A DNA stretch of 12,018 nucleotides from Siphonobacter sp048595215 (GTDB taxonomy: Bacteria > Bacteroidota > Bacteroidia > Cytophagales > Spirosomataceae). A program made the position numbers and the translations under genes. The notes beneath the pieces are model-generated. The model ran no database searches and was not told where the DNA came from. It worked only from the letters and a program-made list of their open reading frames with translations. Shown piece by piece: positions 1-7,250 of the stretch (position 1 is its first letter; the number at the start of each line of letters is the position of its first letter). The DNA lies in NCBI RefSeq assembly GCF_048595215.1, contig NZ_JBMDWJ010000218.1:1-12018 (forward strand). Direction: 5' to 3'.

Positions 1-334
1 CAAAGCGAAGTAATCCCCGAGTTGTCGAAATCCAGAGATAGCCCTGCGAATCGGTCGTTAAGCCATTCAGATTGACGTAGTTACTAGGTAAGCCAGAGGC
101 CGCTCCGGTACTTTTGAAAACTTTAAAAGTCAGGCCATCGAATCGGTTGAGGCCATTGATAGTACCGATCCATAAAAAGCCCCGCCGATCTTTCGCCAGG
201 GAGGTGATGACATTGCTCGATAAACCGTGTTGCGTTGTAAAGCGGGTAAAAGCAATCGGGCTGGTTTGGGCCAGAAGGCGGAAACCGGAAAAGATCCAGA
301 AAAAGAAAAGCAGAAGGCCTAGCCTTTTTCGCAT
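1..334 (-). CDS. Two-component regulator propeller (Reg_prop) protein, N-terminal part, truncated by window edge
   Basis: Reading leftward from an ATG at 334 gives 111 open codons to the edge with no stop. The product starts with a signal peptide (MRKRLGLLLFFFWIFSGF, then RLLAQ, probable cleavage after LLA). Next come two repeats of the Reg_prop beta-propeller type, each with a GLSSN/LPSN turn, an acidic-Gly turn and an LWIGT or LWIST strand followed by GLNRF or GLLRF (about residues 38-68 and 82-111). In Bacteroidota such repeats form the periplasmic sensor of hybrid two-component systems, or of membrane sensors with other output domains, often for glycans. The output domain lies outside the window, so histidine kinase, LytTR or other outputs remain open. 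A promoter-like TTTG / AATCTTTG pair sits just upstream. Start choice rests on the signal peptide; no ribosome-binding site is obvious. Confidence 0.88.
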   Translation of the reverse strand, partial: MRKRLGLLLFFFWIFSGFRLLAQTSPIAFTRFTTQHGLSSNVITSLAKDRRGFLWIGTINGLNRFDGLTFKVFKSTGAASGLPSNYVNLNGLTTDSQGYLWISTTRGLLRF

Positions 335-355
335 GTGAATGAAAACGTGTGGAGA

Positions 356-387
356 CAAAGATTGACCGAAATCCAGCCAAAGACAAA
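356..387 (-). promoter_or_regulatory. Candidate Bacteroidota-type promoter for the Reg_prop gene
   Basis: On the minus strand TTTG (387-384) is followed after 20 nt by AATCTTTG (363-356), which matches the Bacteroidota consensus TTTG-N19/20-TAnnTTTG at all positions except the first T of the -7 box. It lies 21 nt before the ATG at 334, implying a leader of roughly 15 nt. Seen by eye; no transcript evidence. Confidence 0.42.
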
Positions 388-706
388 TTTGCCGGATCGC
401 ATAAACATGTGAATCGTATTGGGGGCGGGCTAGGATATCGGAGCAAACCCTGGCCGTACTCGCAATCCAGACCGAATGGGAGACAGTAACCCTTGTGTCA
501 GGCGTCAAAATCCGTGAAAGTCGGTGGTAGTCAGTTACTTTAAAGAGAGCTATTTTGGTATTTCACATTTTTATGCGATTGACGGTGGTCCGTTTTTCCA
601 CCAATTTTGCAAGGTCCAATCGGAATAGTAAAGAGATCTCGGGCGATTCAAACCAATAAAAGAAACCTCCGATTCAACCGCTTTTTCGGTGCGTTCATCC
701 CTGGTA

Positions 707-739
707 TTTAGCAATTCGAACACACCGTCTATACGTTTC
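707..739 (+). promoter_or_regulatory. Weak candidate promoter for the lipoprotein gene at 800
   Basis: TACGTTTC at 732-739 matches TAnnTTTG at seven of eight positions, and TTTA at 707-710 lies 21 nt upstream as a partial -33 element. It would give a leader of about 55 nt before the ATG at 800. The match is modest and may be chance. Confidence 0.22.
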
Positions 740-799
740 GGAATTCGCCCGTGTCAATTTTATCGTACCTATCAACCGTTATTATCCCCTTGTTTAGCC

Positions 800-1339
800 A
801 TGAAACACATGAATCTGATTACCTTTTTATTGACGCTGCTGTCCTTTGCCTGTCAGAAAAATTCGGGCGTATCGCCAGATGACTCCGGTTCGCCGAATGG
901 CAAGAGTTACATCAAAGTACATTTTAACGGTCACACCAAAACCTACAAGGACGTGACGATGTCCCTGATGGGAGGCGGGGGTACCGGCACCGTTGAAGGC
1001 TGGTCGATGACGGCCGGACGTAACCACGGAGATTACCTGTCGATTGGTATTTTCTCCCGTGGAACTGGAACCTTTCCGTATCGGCAAAGTATGAGCGATT
1101 ACCACAACATCAGCATCGTACAGTACCAGCAGACAAAGGGTTCCTACGACAACTATAAAGCGTTAGTCTGTCCTACCTCTTCAGGGTATTATTCGACGCA
1201 GGGAAAAGTAGTAGTCGAAGCCTTTGAGGCGGGCAAACTCGCCAAAGGCACCTTTACGGGCAATCTGCTGGTGCCCGATACGGAGGATTGCTCGACGGAG
1301 AGTGTATCCTTTAGCGGCGAATTTTATCTGGTCAAATGA
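800..1339 (+). CDS. Small putative lipoprotein, family not identified
   Basis: A 179-residue protein with a lipoprotein signal: MKHMNLITFLLTLLSFAC, acceptor cysteine at residue 18 followed by QKNSG. The frame is open back to 689, but residues before MKHM are polar and unlike a signal, so the ATG at 800 is chosen (809 is an alternative). The mature part is rich in Gly, Ser and Tyr and alternates like beta strands (FNGHTKTYKDVTMSL, YLSIGIFSRGTGTF). It ends with strands containing GTFTGNLL and FSGEFYLVK, reminiscent of small beta-sandwich lipoproteins such as the DUF6252 group, though I cannot confirm membership. Two further cysteines (in LVCPT and EDCST) could form a disulfide. It is likely anchored to the periplasmic side or outer membrane; residues after Cys show no acidic surface-export signal. 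Function unknown. Confidence 0.8.
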   Translation: MKHMNLITFLLTLLSFACQKNSGVSPDDSGSPNGKSYIKVHFNGHTKTYKDVTMSLMGGGGTGTVEGWSMTAGRNHGDYLSIGIFSRGTGTFPYRQSMSDYHNISIVQYQQTKGSYDNYKALVCPTSSGYYSTQGKVVVEAFEAGKLAKGTFTGNLLVPDTEDCSTESVSFSGEFYLVK

Positions 1340-1379
1340 GTAAAGATTTAGCGTATACTTTTTAGCGGTAGCGAATTTT
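1310..1379 (+). repeat. Short imperfect direct repeat across the end of a lipoprotein gene
   Basis: TTTAGCGG followed directly by CGAATTTT at 1310-1325, inside the last codons, recurs as TTTAGCGG + TAG + CGAATTTT at 1361-1379, beyond the stop. The copies are 51 bp apart and differ by a 3-bp insertion. A further ATTTAGCG lies at 1347-1354. This may be a small tandem duplication; no function is evident. Confidence 0.5.
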
Positions 1380-1578
1380 CAGAGAATCCCGATGAGAAAA
1401 ATGTAGCGTACGTTCAACCTTCTTTTTATTTCCATGAAAACAATGATGCATAAGACGAGTCGTACGGGCTTGCTATGCCGCCGGGAGTACCAGCCGATGT
1501 AGTACCGTGTGTCCTTTTCAGTGTACCTGAGTGAAGCTTGCTCCAGGTTACTGCTGCCAAACGTTCTGCTCAAAAACC

Positions 1579-1977
1579 ATGAAACGATTGCTCTTCGGGT
1601 ACCTGCTGGTACTCACGATGATGGCCTGTCAGCCCACCCTGCCCACGCGGGTACTGGAGGGAACATTTGTCGGACCGGGTTCGGTACAGGCAGCCGAGGG
1701 CGGCCTCAGCTCGTACGCAGAAATCGAAATTACGCTGAAACCCCTGACGGCAACAACCGTGGAGGTAAGCAGCCCCGAGTTTAAATCCTTCATTATTCAA
1801 CGCCTGGCCCATTCCGGAACCACTATTTTTCTCTCGGACCATGAACAAAACTTGTTTCATTTTTCGGGCGAACCCAGTACCCGAAGTTTGCTCGTGGACT
1901 GGACTATCGAGGTAGCGGGACAGCGACAGACCATCCGGTTTGGCGGACGAAAAAAAAGTTTGGTGTTTGTTATTTAA
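1579..1977 (+). CDS. Small putative lipoprotein, family not identified
   Basis: A 132-residue protein with a typical lipoprotein signal (MKRLLFGYLLVLTMMAC, Cys 17, then QPTLP). The frame is open upstream to 1531, but the signal begins at the ATG at 1579, so that start is used. The mature part starts RVLEGTFVGPGSVQAAEGG and continues with strand-like segments (YAEIEITLKPLTATTVEV, TTIFLSDHEQNLFHFSG, LLVDWTIEVAGQRQTIRFGG). It ends SLVFVI, which suggests a small all-beta domain of unknown function. It is 48 bp upstream of the next lipoprotein gene in the same direction, so the two may be cotranscribed; the 239-bp gap before it makes linkage to the gene at 800 less certain. A 212-codon antisense frame over this region is a shadow, as only the sense frame carries an export signal. 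Confidence 0.75.
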   Translation: MKRLLFGYLLVLTMMACQPTLPTRVLEGTFVGPGSVQAAEGGLSSYAEIEITLKPLTATTVEVSSPEFKSFIIQRLAHSGTTIFLSDHEQNLFHFSGEPSTRSLLVDWTIEVAGQRQTIRFGGRKKSLVFVI

Positions 1978-2025
1978 CTGAGCGGCAGGCGAGAGTGTTA
2001 ATCCGTGTGCTGACGAATACAAGTC

Positions 2026-2838
2026 ATGAAAAAATACCTGTTCTTTAGTTGGGTGAGTGTTATTGTAGCAGCGACGGCCTGTTCTAAGCCAGAGCCGACC
2101 CACCCGGTAAATCCACCCGCAGGCTCTGAAACCCATCGGTTGGTAAAAATCACGTCGGGCGAGCAGAATCAGCAAAGTTATCAGTATAATGACCAGGGCT
2201 TGCTGCAAAGCTCGAATCTACACTGGAGGTACAACGATTCGGTAACGGTAGCCTCGACGACGACTTTTGCTTACGATACAGAAAAACGGATGTCCCAAAT
2301 TTTATACCAGGGAAAGCCCTACGTAACGTTTTTCTACGAAGGCAAGCAGCTCGCTAAAACGGAAGAATACGACCACAAAGGGCGGCTGGTGGTTACGCAT
2401 TTCTATCTGTTTAATGGGGAAGGGCAACTGGTCGAATTACTCGATCAGATTCACGATACCGAAACGGCAGCCGTACAAAGTTTTATTAAGCACCGCTACG
2501 AATACGAGGGGCAGCGGAATGTGCAACGTGTACTCTCGTTCCGGAAAAATGTAAATGATCCCACGTTTACAGCCTGGCAACACGTGTACTACGAGAATTA
2601 CGACACGAAGAAAAACCCCCATCTGCCCCAGGTTTCGTATCCCTTCGTGGAAGCAACGGCTACCCAGGTGAATAACCCCGGAAAAGTGACGGTGCGGGAT
2701 GCCCGGGACGAATCGGTGTTAAGCGTAGAAACCTATGCGTATAGCTATGACGCTCAAGGGTATCCGCTGCAAAAAACGCAGCAACTCAGCACAACCCATC
2801 CGCTGCCCGCCGTGACGGTGAGCTATCAGTATCAGTAA
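2026..2838 (+). CDS. YD-repeat-like putative lipoprotein
   Basis: A 270-residue protein. Residues 1-19 form a lipoprotein signal (MKKYLFFSWVSVIVAATAC), followed by a Pro-rich linker (KPEPTHPVNPP). The rest shows loosely spaced YD/RHS-like strand repeats: YQYNDQGLLQS (52-62), FAYDTEKRMSQI (81-92), EYDHKGRLVVT (114-124) and YAYSYDAQGYPLQKT (237-251). It also has a YDTKKNPH segment (192-199) of the kind seen in small Bacteroidota lipoproteins of the DUF4595-like sort. These repeats normally build an extended beta sheet. They are far too few to form a true RHS toxin shell, and there is no toxin tip, so a structural or binding role at the cell envelope is more likely. It is probably last in a lipoprotein gene run, as a strong terminator follows 24 bp after the stop. 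Function unknown. Confidence 0.82.
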   Translation: MKKYLFFSWVSVIVAATACSKPEPTHPVNPPAGSETHRLVKITSGEQNQQSYQYNDQGLLQSSNLHWRYNDSVTVASTTTFAYDTEKRMSQILYQGKPYVTFFYEGKQLAKTEEYDHKGRLVVTHFYLFNGEGQLVELLDQIHDTETAAVQSFIKHRYEYEGQRNVQRVLSFRKNVNDPTFTAWQHVYYENYDTKKNPHLPQVSYPFVEATATQVNNPGKVTVRDARDESVLSVETYAYSYDAQGYPLQKTQQLSTTHPLPAVTVSYQYQ

Positions 2839-2862
2839 AAGCAGACGAGTATAGGTGATGGC

Positions 2863-2889
2863 AAAGGCCCGGTTCATCCGGGCTTTTTG
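2863..2889 (+). terminator. Rho-independent terminator after the lipoprotein genes
   Basis: A 10-bp stem, AAAGGCCCGG (2863-2872) pairing with CCGGGCTTTT (2878-2887) with one G-T wobble, encloses the loop TTCAT and runs into a short T tract. It is correctly placed to end transcription of the gene stopping at 2838. Confidence 0.85.
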
Positions 2890-2942
2890 CGTTGGTAAAA
2901 AAGGATTTTGTCAATAGAGAAGGACTAAAAATGGGCGGGCAC

Positions 2943-2974
2943 TTTCGGGTTAGAGCAATCGGGACCTATCTTTC
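2943..2974 (+). promoter_or_regulatory. Candidate promoter for the DUF1680 glycosidase gene
   Basis: TTTC (2943-2946), a 20-nt spacer and TATCTTTC (2967-2974) resemble TTTG-N19/20-TAnnTTTG, with the final G replaced by C in both boxes. It lies downstream of the previous terminator and 38 nt before the ATG at 3013, where a promoter is needed. Confidence 0.33.
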
Positions 2975-3012
2975 CGTGGCATTTACTAAACCTATTGAAA
3001 TTAAGTTCACGT

Positions 3013-5004
3013 ATGAAAAAAACGCTTGCTGTAATCCTTTGTGGATGGACCTTGTTCGCTAGCGGGCAATCGAACCAACTGGCTGCCTCGCTTCGCCCGA
3101 ACCCGTACCAGGAATTGCCCTTGGGAGCGATTCGGCCCGAGGGCTGGTTACGCGAAAGGCTCATACGCCAGAAAGAGGGTGCCACGGGTAAACTCGATGT
3201 GCTGTACCCTTCCGTGATGGGTCCGCGAAATGGCTGGCTGGGCGGCGACGGGGATCAGTGGGAGCGGGGACCGTACTGGGTAGACGGACTACTACCGCTG
3301 GCGTACCTACTAAATGATGCCGAACTAATTGCTAAAACCAAACCCTGGGTTGAATGGGCGTTGAACAGCCAGCAACCGGACGGCTACTTTGGCCCCTCCC
3401 ACGATTACGGGCCCGAAGCTGGCTTGCAACGGGATAATAGCCGGGATTGGTGGCCTAAAATGGTTACGTTGAAGATTTTAAAGCAGTATTATTCCGCCAC
3501 GGGGGATCAACGGGTGATTCGTCTGATGACCAATTATTTTAAGTACCAACTCAAAGAATTACCCAAAACGCCGTTGGATCACTGGACCTTCTGGGCCCGT
3601 TACCGGGGCGGTGATAATTTGATGCTAGTGTACTGGCTGCACCGAATCACGGGCGATGCTTTTTTACTGCAACTCGGCGACCTGATTCACAAACAAACCT
3701 TTGACTATACCAACGCTTTTCTGCAAACGGACATGCTGACTCAGCCCGGGAGTATTCACTGCGTAAATCTGGCTCAGGGTCTGAAAACGCCAGTGATTCA
3801 GTATCAGCACCACCCCAAAGCGGAATATATACAGGCGGTAGATCGCGGACTAGCGGATATTCGAAAGTACAATGGCATGGCTCATGGCCTGTACGGCGGT
3901 GATGAAGCCCTGCACGGTAATAATCCGACGCAGGGTTCCGAGCTGTGTTCGGCCGTGGAGATGATGTTTTCGCTGGAAAGCATGCTGGAAATTACGGGGA
4001 AAGTGGCCTGGGCGGATCAGCTTGAAAAAATTGCCTTTAATGCCTTGCCTACCCAGATTTCGGATGATTTCATGAGTCGGCAGTACTTTCAGCAGGCCAA
4101 TCAGGTGATGTTGACGCGGCACACCCGCAACTTCGACGTAAACCACGGCGGTACGGATGTGTGTTTCGGATTGCTGACGGGCTATCCCTGCTGTACGTCG
4201 AATATGCACCAGGGCTGGCCCAAGTTTACCCAAAACCTGTGGTACAAAACATCCGATCAGGGCCTGGCGGCTTTAGTGTATGCTCCGAGCGAAGTTAAAA
4301 CGGTGGTTGGAAAAAATGTGCCCGTGACCTTCAAGGAAGAAACGGGCTATCCGTTTGAAGAAACGATTCGTTTCACGCTGACGACCGAGGCCCGTAGTGT
4401 TACGTTTCCCCTGCACCTGCGGATTCCCGAATGGTGTCCGAAAGCCATTCTGACCATCAACGGGAAACCCTACAAGGAAGTAGTAGGCAATGCCGTGACA
4501 GTGATCAATCGTACCTGGAAATCAGGGGATGTTGTCGAAGTACAACTCCCCATGCCGCTCAGACAAAGTAGCTGGTACGAAAACTCCCACTCCATCGAAC
4601 GGGGGCCGCTGACGTACGCCCTGCCCCTCGGCGAAACGGTAAAAAAGGTGACTAATACGAAAGACCCCATTGACTACGGCGATAGCTACGAAGAAGTTCG
4701 TCCGACTACACCCTGGAATTACAGTCTGATCGTCAGTTCGGACGCCAAGTTAGCCGAGCGATATACCGTGGAGAAAACCGGGAAGGTATCCAACTCCCCC
4801 TGGACTACTGAAAATGCTCCGATCCGGATTCGGACCAAAGGCCGTCGTATTCCTTCCTGGGGCTTGTACAATGACATGACCGGTCCCATTCCGTACAGCG
4901 TAACGTACAATCTGGAGTACGGACCCGAGGAGGAAATCATTTTAATTCCCTACGGTTGTACCCGTCTGCGAATCGCCCAGTTTCCGGTAACGGGAGGGCG
5001 TTAA
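3013..5004 (+). CDS. Secreted DUF1680 glycoside hydrolase, GH127-type (putative beta-L-arabinofuranosidase)
   Basis: A 663-residue protein, close in length to characterised GH127 enzymes. The signal peptide MKKTLAVILCGWTLFASG decides the start at 3013; a TTG six codons upstream is ignored. An alpha/alpha-barrel domain follows (ERGPYWVDGLLPLAYLL, then QQPDGYFGP), and beta-sandwich domains fill the C-terminal third. In the GH127 enzyme HypBA1 the catalytic set is an acid/base Glu plus a zinc site of one Glu and three Cys, one being the nucleophile. Plausible equivalents are E298 (GGDEALHG), E310 and C312 (SELCSAVEMM) and the pair C393-C394 (YPCCTSNMHQG), so the enzyme looks intact. The family releases terminal beta-L-arabinofuranose from plant glycans, but the DUF1680 clan has other specificities (GH146 and unassigned groups), so the substrate is unproven. 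It acts in the periplasm or outside and stands alone, with its own terminator. Confidence 0.9.
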   Translation: MKKTLAVILCGWTLFASGQSNQLAASLRPNPYQELPLGAIRPEGWLRERLIRQKEGATGKLDVLYPSVMGPRNGWLGGDGDQWERGPYWVDGLLPLAYLLNDAELIAKTKPWVEWALNSQQPDGYFGPSHDYGPEAGLQRDNSRDWWPKMVTLKILKQYYSATGDQRVIRLMTNYFKYQLKELPKTPLDHWTFWARYRGGDNLMLVYWLHRITGDAFLLQLGDLIHKQTFDYTNAFLQTDMLTQPGSIHCVNLAQGLKTPVIQYQHHPKAEYIQAVDRGLADIRKYNGMAHGLYGGDEALHGNNPTQGSELCSAVEMMFSLESMLEITGKVAWADQLEKIAFNALPTQISDDFMSRQYFQQANQVMLTRHTRNFDVNHGGTDVCFGLLTGYPCCTSNMHQGWPKFTQNLWYKTSDQGLAALVYAPSEVKTVVGKNVPVTFKEETGYPFEETIRFTLTTEARSVTFPLHLRIPEWCPKAILTINGKPYKEVVGNAVTVINRTWKSGDVVEVQLPMPLRQSSWYENSHSIERGPLTYALPLGETVKKVTNTKDPIDYGDSYEEVRPTTPWNYSLIVSSDAKLAERYTVEKTGKVSNSPWTTENAPIRIRTKGRRIPSWGLYNDMTGPIPYSVTYNLEYGPEEEIILIPYGCTRLRIAQFPVTGGR

Positions 5005-5006
5005 TG

Positions 5007-5041
5007 AAAAGAGCCGTGGGATCGATTCCCACGGCTCTTTT
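5007..5041. terminator. Bidirectional rho-independent terminator
   Basis: A perfect 15-bp stem (5007-5021 with 5027-5041) around the loop TCGAT has A-rich and T-rich flanks, so it works as a T-tailed hairpin on either strand. It sits 2 bp after the glycosidase stop and 13 bp beyond the end of the convergent dps gene, and evidently ends both. Confidence 0.93.
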
Positions 5042-5054
5042 TTAGGAGTGAAAC

Positions 5055-5528
5055 TTACTTCAGGTGAGCCCGAAGCATCCAGGCAATTTTTTCGTGTTTT
5101 TCCATCAGGCCGGTGATAAAATCACTCGTACCGGCGTCTTTGTGGGCATCGGCGAAATCGTCGACATTACCCCGCAGAAATTCGATGATGCTTTCGTGGT
5201 CGCCCAGTAGCTTGTGAATCCAGCTGCGGCTGTCGTTTCCGCCACCGTCAGCTTCGGTCAGGTGCGTCAGTTGCAGGAATTCCTTCATCGTACCGGGAGC
5301 GTAGTGGCCCAGTTGACGAATACGTTCTGCCAGTGAATCGACGATCTCCGCGGAATCTTTGTACAATTCTTCGAAATACAGGTGAACCGAGTGGAAGTCC
5401 ATCCCTTCCAGGTTCCAGTGAGCATTAAGGGTCTTGGTATAAACCAGGAATTCGTCCGCCAGAATTTTAGCTAATTCATGGGCTACTACGGCCCGGTTTT
5501 CTTCTGAGATGCCAATGCTAGTTTTCAT
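5055..5528 (-). CDS. dps: Dps family ferritin-like DNA-protection protein
   Basis: A 157-residue protein of normal Dps length. Dps forms a 12-subunit shell that oxidises Fe(II) with hydrogen peroxide, stores the iron and shields DNA in starvation or oxidative stress; it is cytoplasmic. The intersubunit ferroxidase residues are all present with the family spacing: H37 (NAHWN), H49 (SVHLYFEE), E53, D64 and E68 (DSLAERI). The family phrase HWNLEG, the LAERIRQLG helix and GTMKEFLQLT are recognisable. The short N-terminal tail (MKTSIGISEENR) carries one Lys and one Arg, so strong tail-mediated DNA binding as in E. coli is not evident. Read leftward from the ATG at 5528. The 199-bp upstream gap shows no clear promoter to my eye and no typical OxyR or PerR box that I can assert. 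Confidence 0.95.
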   Translation of the reverse strand: MKTSIGISEENRAVVAHELAKILADEFLVYTKTLNAHWNLEGMDFHSVHLYFEELYKDSAEIVDSLAERIRQLGHYAPGTMKEFLQLTHLTEADGGGNDSRSWIHKLLGDHESIIEFLRGNVDDFADAHKDAGTSDFITGLMEKHEKIAWMLRAHLK

Positions 5529-5727
5529 AAGGAGTAATTTAAAAAAGGTGAACTGTTGATAAAGACTCGAAAAAGCAGCAATTGTTTAGTGTTCAAAACA
5601 GATTAGAATCCGTCTTAATCCAAAGAGGCATGGGCCGGAAAGGTCAGCATTTTTCGCCAATCTTGGAAGGGGTAACGCACAATAATTCTACGTCCTAACC
5701 AAGCCTCCGGAGCCAATCCAGCCCAGA

Positions 5728-7188
5728 TTACTGCTTTTTCGAAACCCAGTTCGAGGCCCTTCGCCACAACTCCTTGGGACTGGTTTCTGGATCGAGTACC
5801 GTTTGAAAAACTCGCCCTTGTCCGAATGTATAGACCCAGGCCAGGGGCGTGGATTTGCTTCGTACAATCACCTCAATCGGTTCCGTACCTTTTAACTGAA
5901 AAGCTGTTTTGCTACGAAAAGAGGGAAGCCCTTTGGTAAGGGGATGTGACTCCCGATTCACGCGTTCATCCATCCGAAAATCCGTTGTCTTTTCCCGACG
6001 AAACAACCGCGAATACGCCGCCCAGCCCGAGCGAACCGTGGTATCGGCTTTGGCCCGAAAGGCTAAGGCCAGTAAACCTCCACCCTGTTGAACGTACTGT
6101 TCCAGAGCTGCCTTGGAAGAACGGTGGATGCCGTTGGTATCGGGGCGATCAAAGGCCAGAAAGCCGTAGTCGCTCAGGTCGTACGTCGATAAATCGTTGA
6201 GGTCCGTACACACATCCACCAGAAGTTCCGGATCTTTTTCGAGCGTTTGCTGTAAGGAGGATTTTGTTTTTTTATCGTGAAAGAGAAGGACTTTTTTCGA
6301 TCGCTGGTACGTAAGCTCCGTAACCTGAGCATCAGTATAAAAGCTCGCATCCACGCCAGTGGCGGGTACCTCAGCTCCGGCAGCCCAAACCAATCCATTC
6401 AAAAGCAGTTTACGGTAATCCGGATTTTCCCAGTTCGTATAAAAGTGATTGAAGGTGGCACAGAAACCGCGGCCCCCGTCAGCCCGTTGCAACGCCCAGG
6501 CAACCAGATTCCCCTGCTGAGGCCGTCCCTGTAGGGCAGGTACTTCCATAAGGGGCGTCAGGCGTGGGTCGTTTTCACGGAAACGCAGGTTGTAGTAAAA
6601 TTCATCGTTGATACGAAAGGGCTTCACACCCCGGCTGATGGGATGCTCGGGTGAAGGCAGGCGGACGTCCGCTTCCAGGATTTTAAGGGCGGAATAGGTT
6701 CGGTACTTACCTGTTGCGTCTTCCCAGTCATAGTAACCGCCCGTCCACTCCAGCAGTTTCTGACCGTAGGGATATGAAGCAAAGTTGGAGAAATGTAATA
6801 AAGCCAGACTACAACCCCGCTTCATCTGCTTCTCCATAACCTGAATACGTTCGGGCGTCATGAAAGGGACATCCGAAAATAAATTGCCATCCCGTCCGTC
6901 CGATACGAAAAAAATCAGGTCGGCGTCGTCGAGCGTCTGTTCCTGTTCGGGCCAGCCGTGCAGGTGTACCTCCGTGCGAAGGCCTGGTACCTGGCAATGA
7001 TCCAGCATGGTTTTGAGCAGACGTACGGTTTTTACGTATTCGTGCGTACCCGGCGGGTGACTTTTCTCCCCCGCAATCAGTACAATTTTATGAGAGTTAC
7101 GAACGGGAGAAGAGGGCTGGCTCTGGGATGGAGAAAAACTTCCCAGAAGCAAAGCCCAGGTCATACAAAGCGAATAATACCAATACAT
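5728..7188 (-). CDS. Secreted protein with two tandem ThuA-like domains
   Basis: A 486-residue protein. Residues 1-24 are hydrophobic and look like a signal peptide (LCMTWALLLGSFSPSQSQ), though without a basic N-terminus; the ATG at 7164 (Met 9) is an alternative. Residues about 34-272 form a ThuA (glutamine-amidotransferase-like) domain: KIVLIAGEKSHPPGTHEY, DLIFFVSDGRDG, then LALLHFSNFASYPYG, HPISRGVKPFRINDEFYYN and NHFYTNWENPDYRKLLLNGL. Residues about 298-485 form a shorter, diverged copy (KKVLLFHDKK, EQYVQQGGGLLALAF, SHPLTKGLPSF, WVYTFGQGRVFQTVLDPE) lacking the HPPGTHEY loop. ThuA proteins are named from rhizobial trehalose/sucrose use and often accompany sugar oxidoreductases and DUF1080 proteins acting on keto-glycosides; the activity of this form is unproven. 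An exact -7 element and a palindrome lie upstream. Neighbouring glycosidase genes fit a carbohydrate role. Confidence 0.87.
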   Translation of the reverse strand: MYWYYSLCMTWALLLGSFSPSQSQPSSPVRNSHKIVLIAGEKSHPPGTHEYVKTVRLLKTMLDHCQVPGLRTEVHLHGWPEQEQTLDDADLIFFVSDGRDGNLFSDVPFMTPERIQVMEKQMKRGCSLALLHFSNFASYPYGQKLLEWTGGYYDWEDATGKYRTYSALKILEADVRLPSPEHPISRGVKPFRINDEFYYNLRFRENDPRLTPLMEVPALQGRPQQGNLVAWALQRADGGRGFCATFNHFYTNWENPDYRKLLLNGLVWAAGAEVPATGVDASFYTDAQVTELTYQRSKKVLLFHDKKTKSSLQQTLEKDPELLVDVCTDLNDLSTYDLSDYGFLAFDRPDTNGIHRSSKAALEQYVQQGGGLLALAFRAKADTTVRSGWAAYSRLFRREKTTDFRMDERVNRESHPLTKGLPSFRSKTAFQLKGTEPIEVIVRSKSTPLAWVYTFGQGRVFQTVLDPETSPKELWRRASNWVSKKQ

Positions 7189-7218
7189 AGATCAAGAGGT
7201 TTCAACCGGTAATGGAAT

Positions 7219-7226
7219 CAAAGCTA
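7219..7226 (-). promoter_or_regulatory. Exact -7 element (TAGCTTTG) before the ThuA gene
   Basis: TAGCTTTG on the minus strand matches TAnnTTTG exactly and lies 30 nt before the ATG at 7188, giving an expected leader of about 24 nt and supporting that start. No TTTG is present at the -33 distance, so an activator may be needed. Confidence 0.5.
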
Positions 7227-7250
7227 CGGAATATTGGCTTATAGTGTACG

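Larger units (their letters stand above)
335..799. other. 465-bp non-coding divergent gap
   Basis: This gap lies between the leftward Reg_prop gene and the rightward lipoprotein gene. It holds no reading frame with convincing coding character; frames that run into it are extensions or shadows of the flanking genes. It contains the candidate promoter at 356-387, a weaker one at 707-739, and a short GGTGG (584-588) / CCACC (598-602) inverted repeat with a 9-nt loop, too weak to call a terminator. I see no RNA gene. Confidence 0.6.

Noticed and set aside
123..446. Minus-strand 107-codon frame at the left edge
   Set aside because: It overlaps the Reg_prop gene in another frame; that frame has a signal peptide and propeller repeats, and this one has no recognisable features.
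1434..1502. 22-codon frame MKTMMHKTSRTGLLCRREYQPM between lipoprotein genes
   Set aside because: The start context resembles that of neighbouring genes, but the peptide is very short, has no export signal or leader-peptide pattern, and no attenuator hairpin follows.
1570..2208. Long minus-strand frame (212 codons) opposite two lipoprotein genes
   Set aside because: It spans the gap between two genes that each have clear lipoprotein signals in the sense frame, and its product shows no domain. It is an antisense shadow.
2026..2838. RHS/YD-repeat toxin
   Set aside because: Only about four loose YD-like units, no RHS core or variable C-terminal toxin tip, and no immunity gene next to it; a small lipoprotein explains it better.
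3850..4233. Minus-strand 127-codon frame inside the glycosidase gene
   Set aside because: Lies wholly within the intact GH127-type gene, covering its catalytic Cys codons on the other strand; shadow frame.
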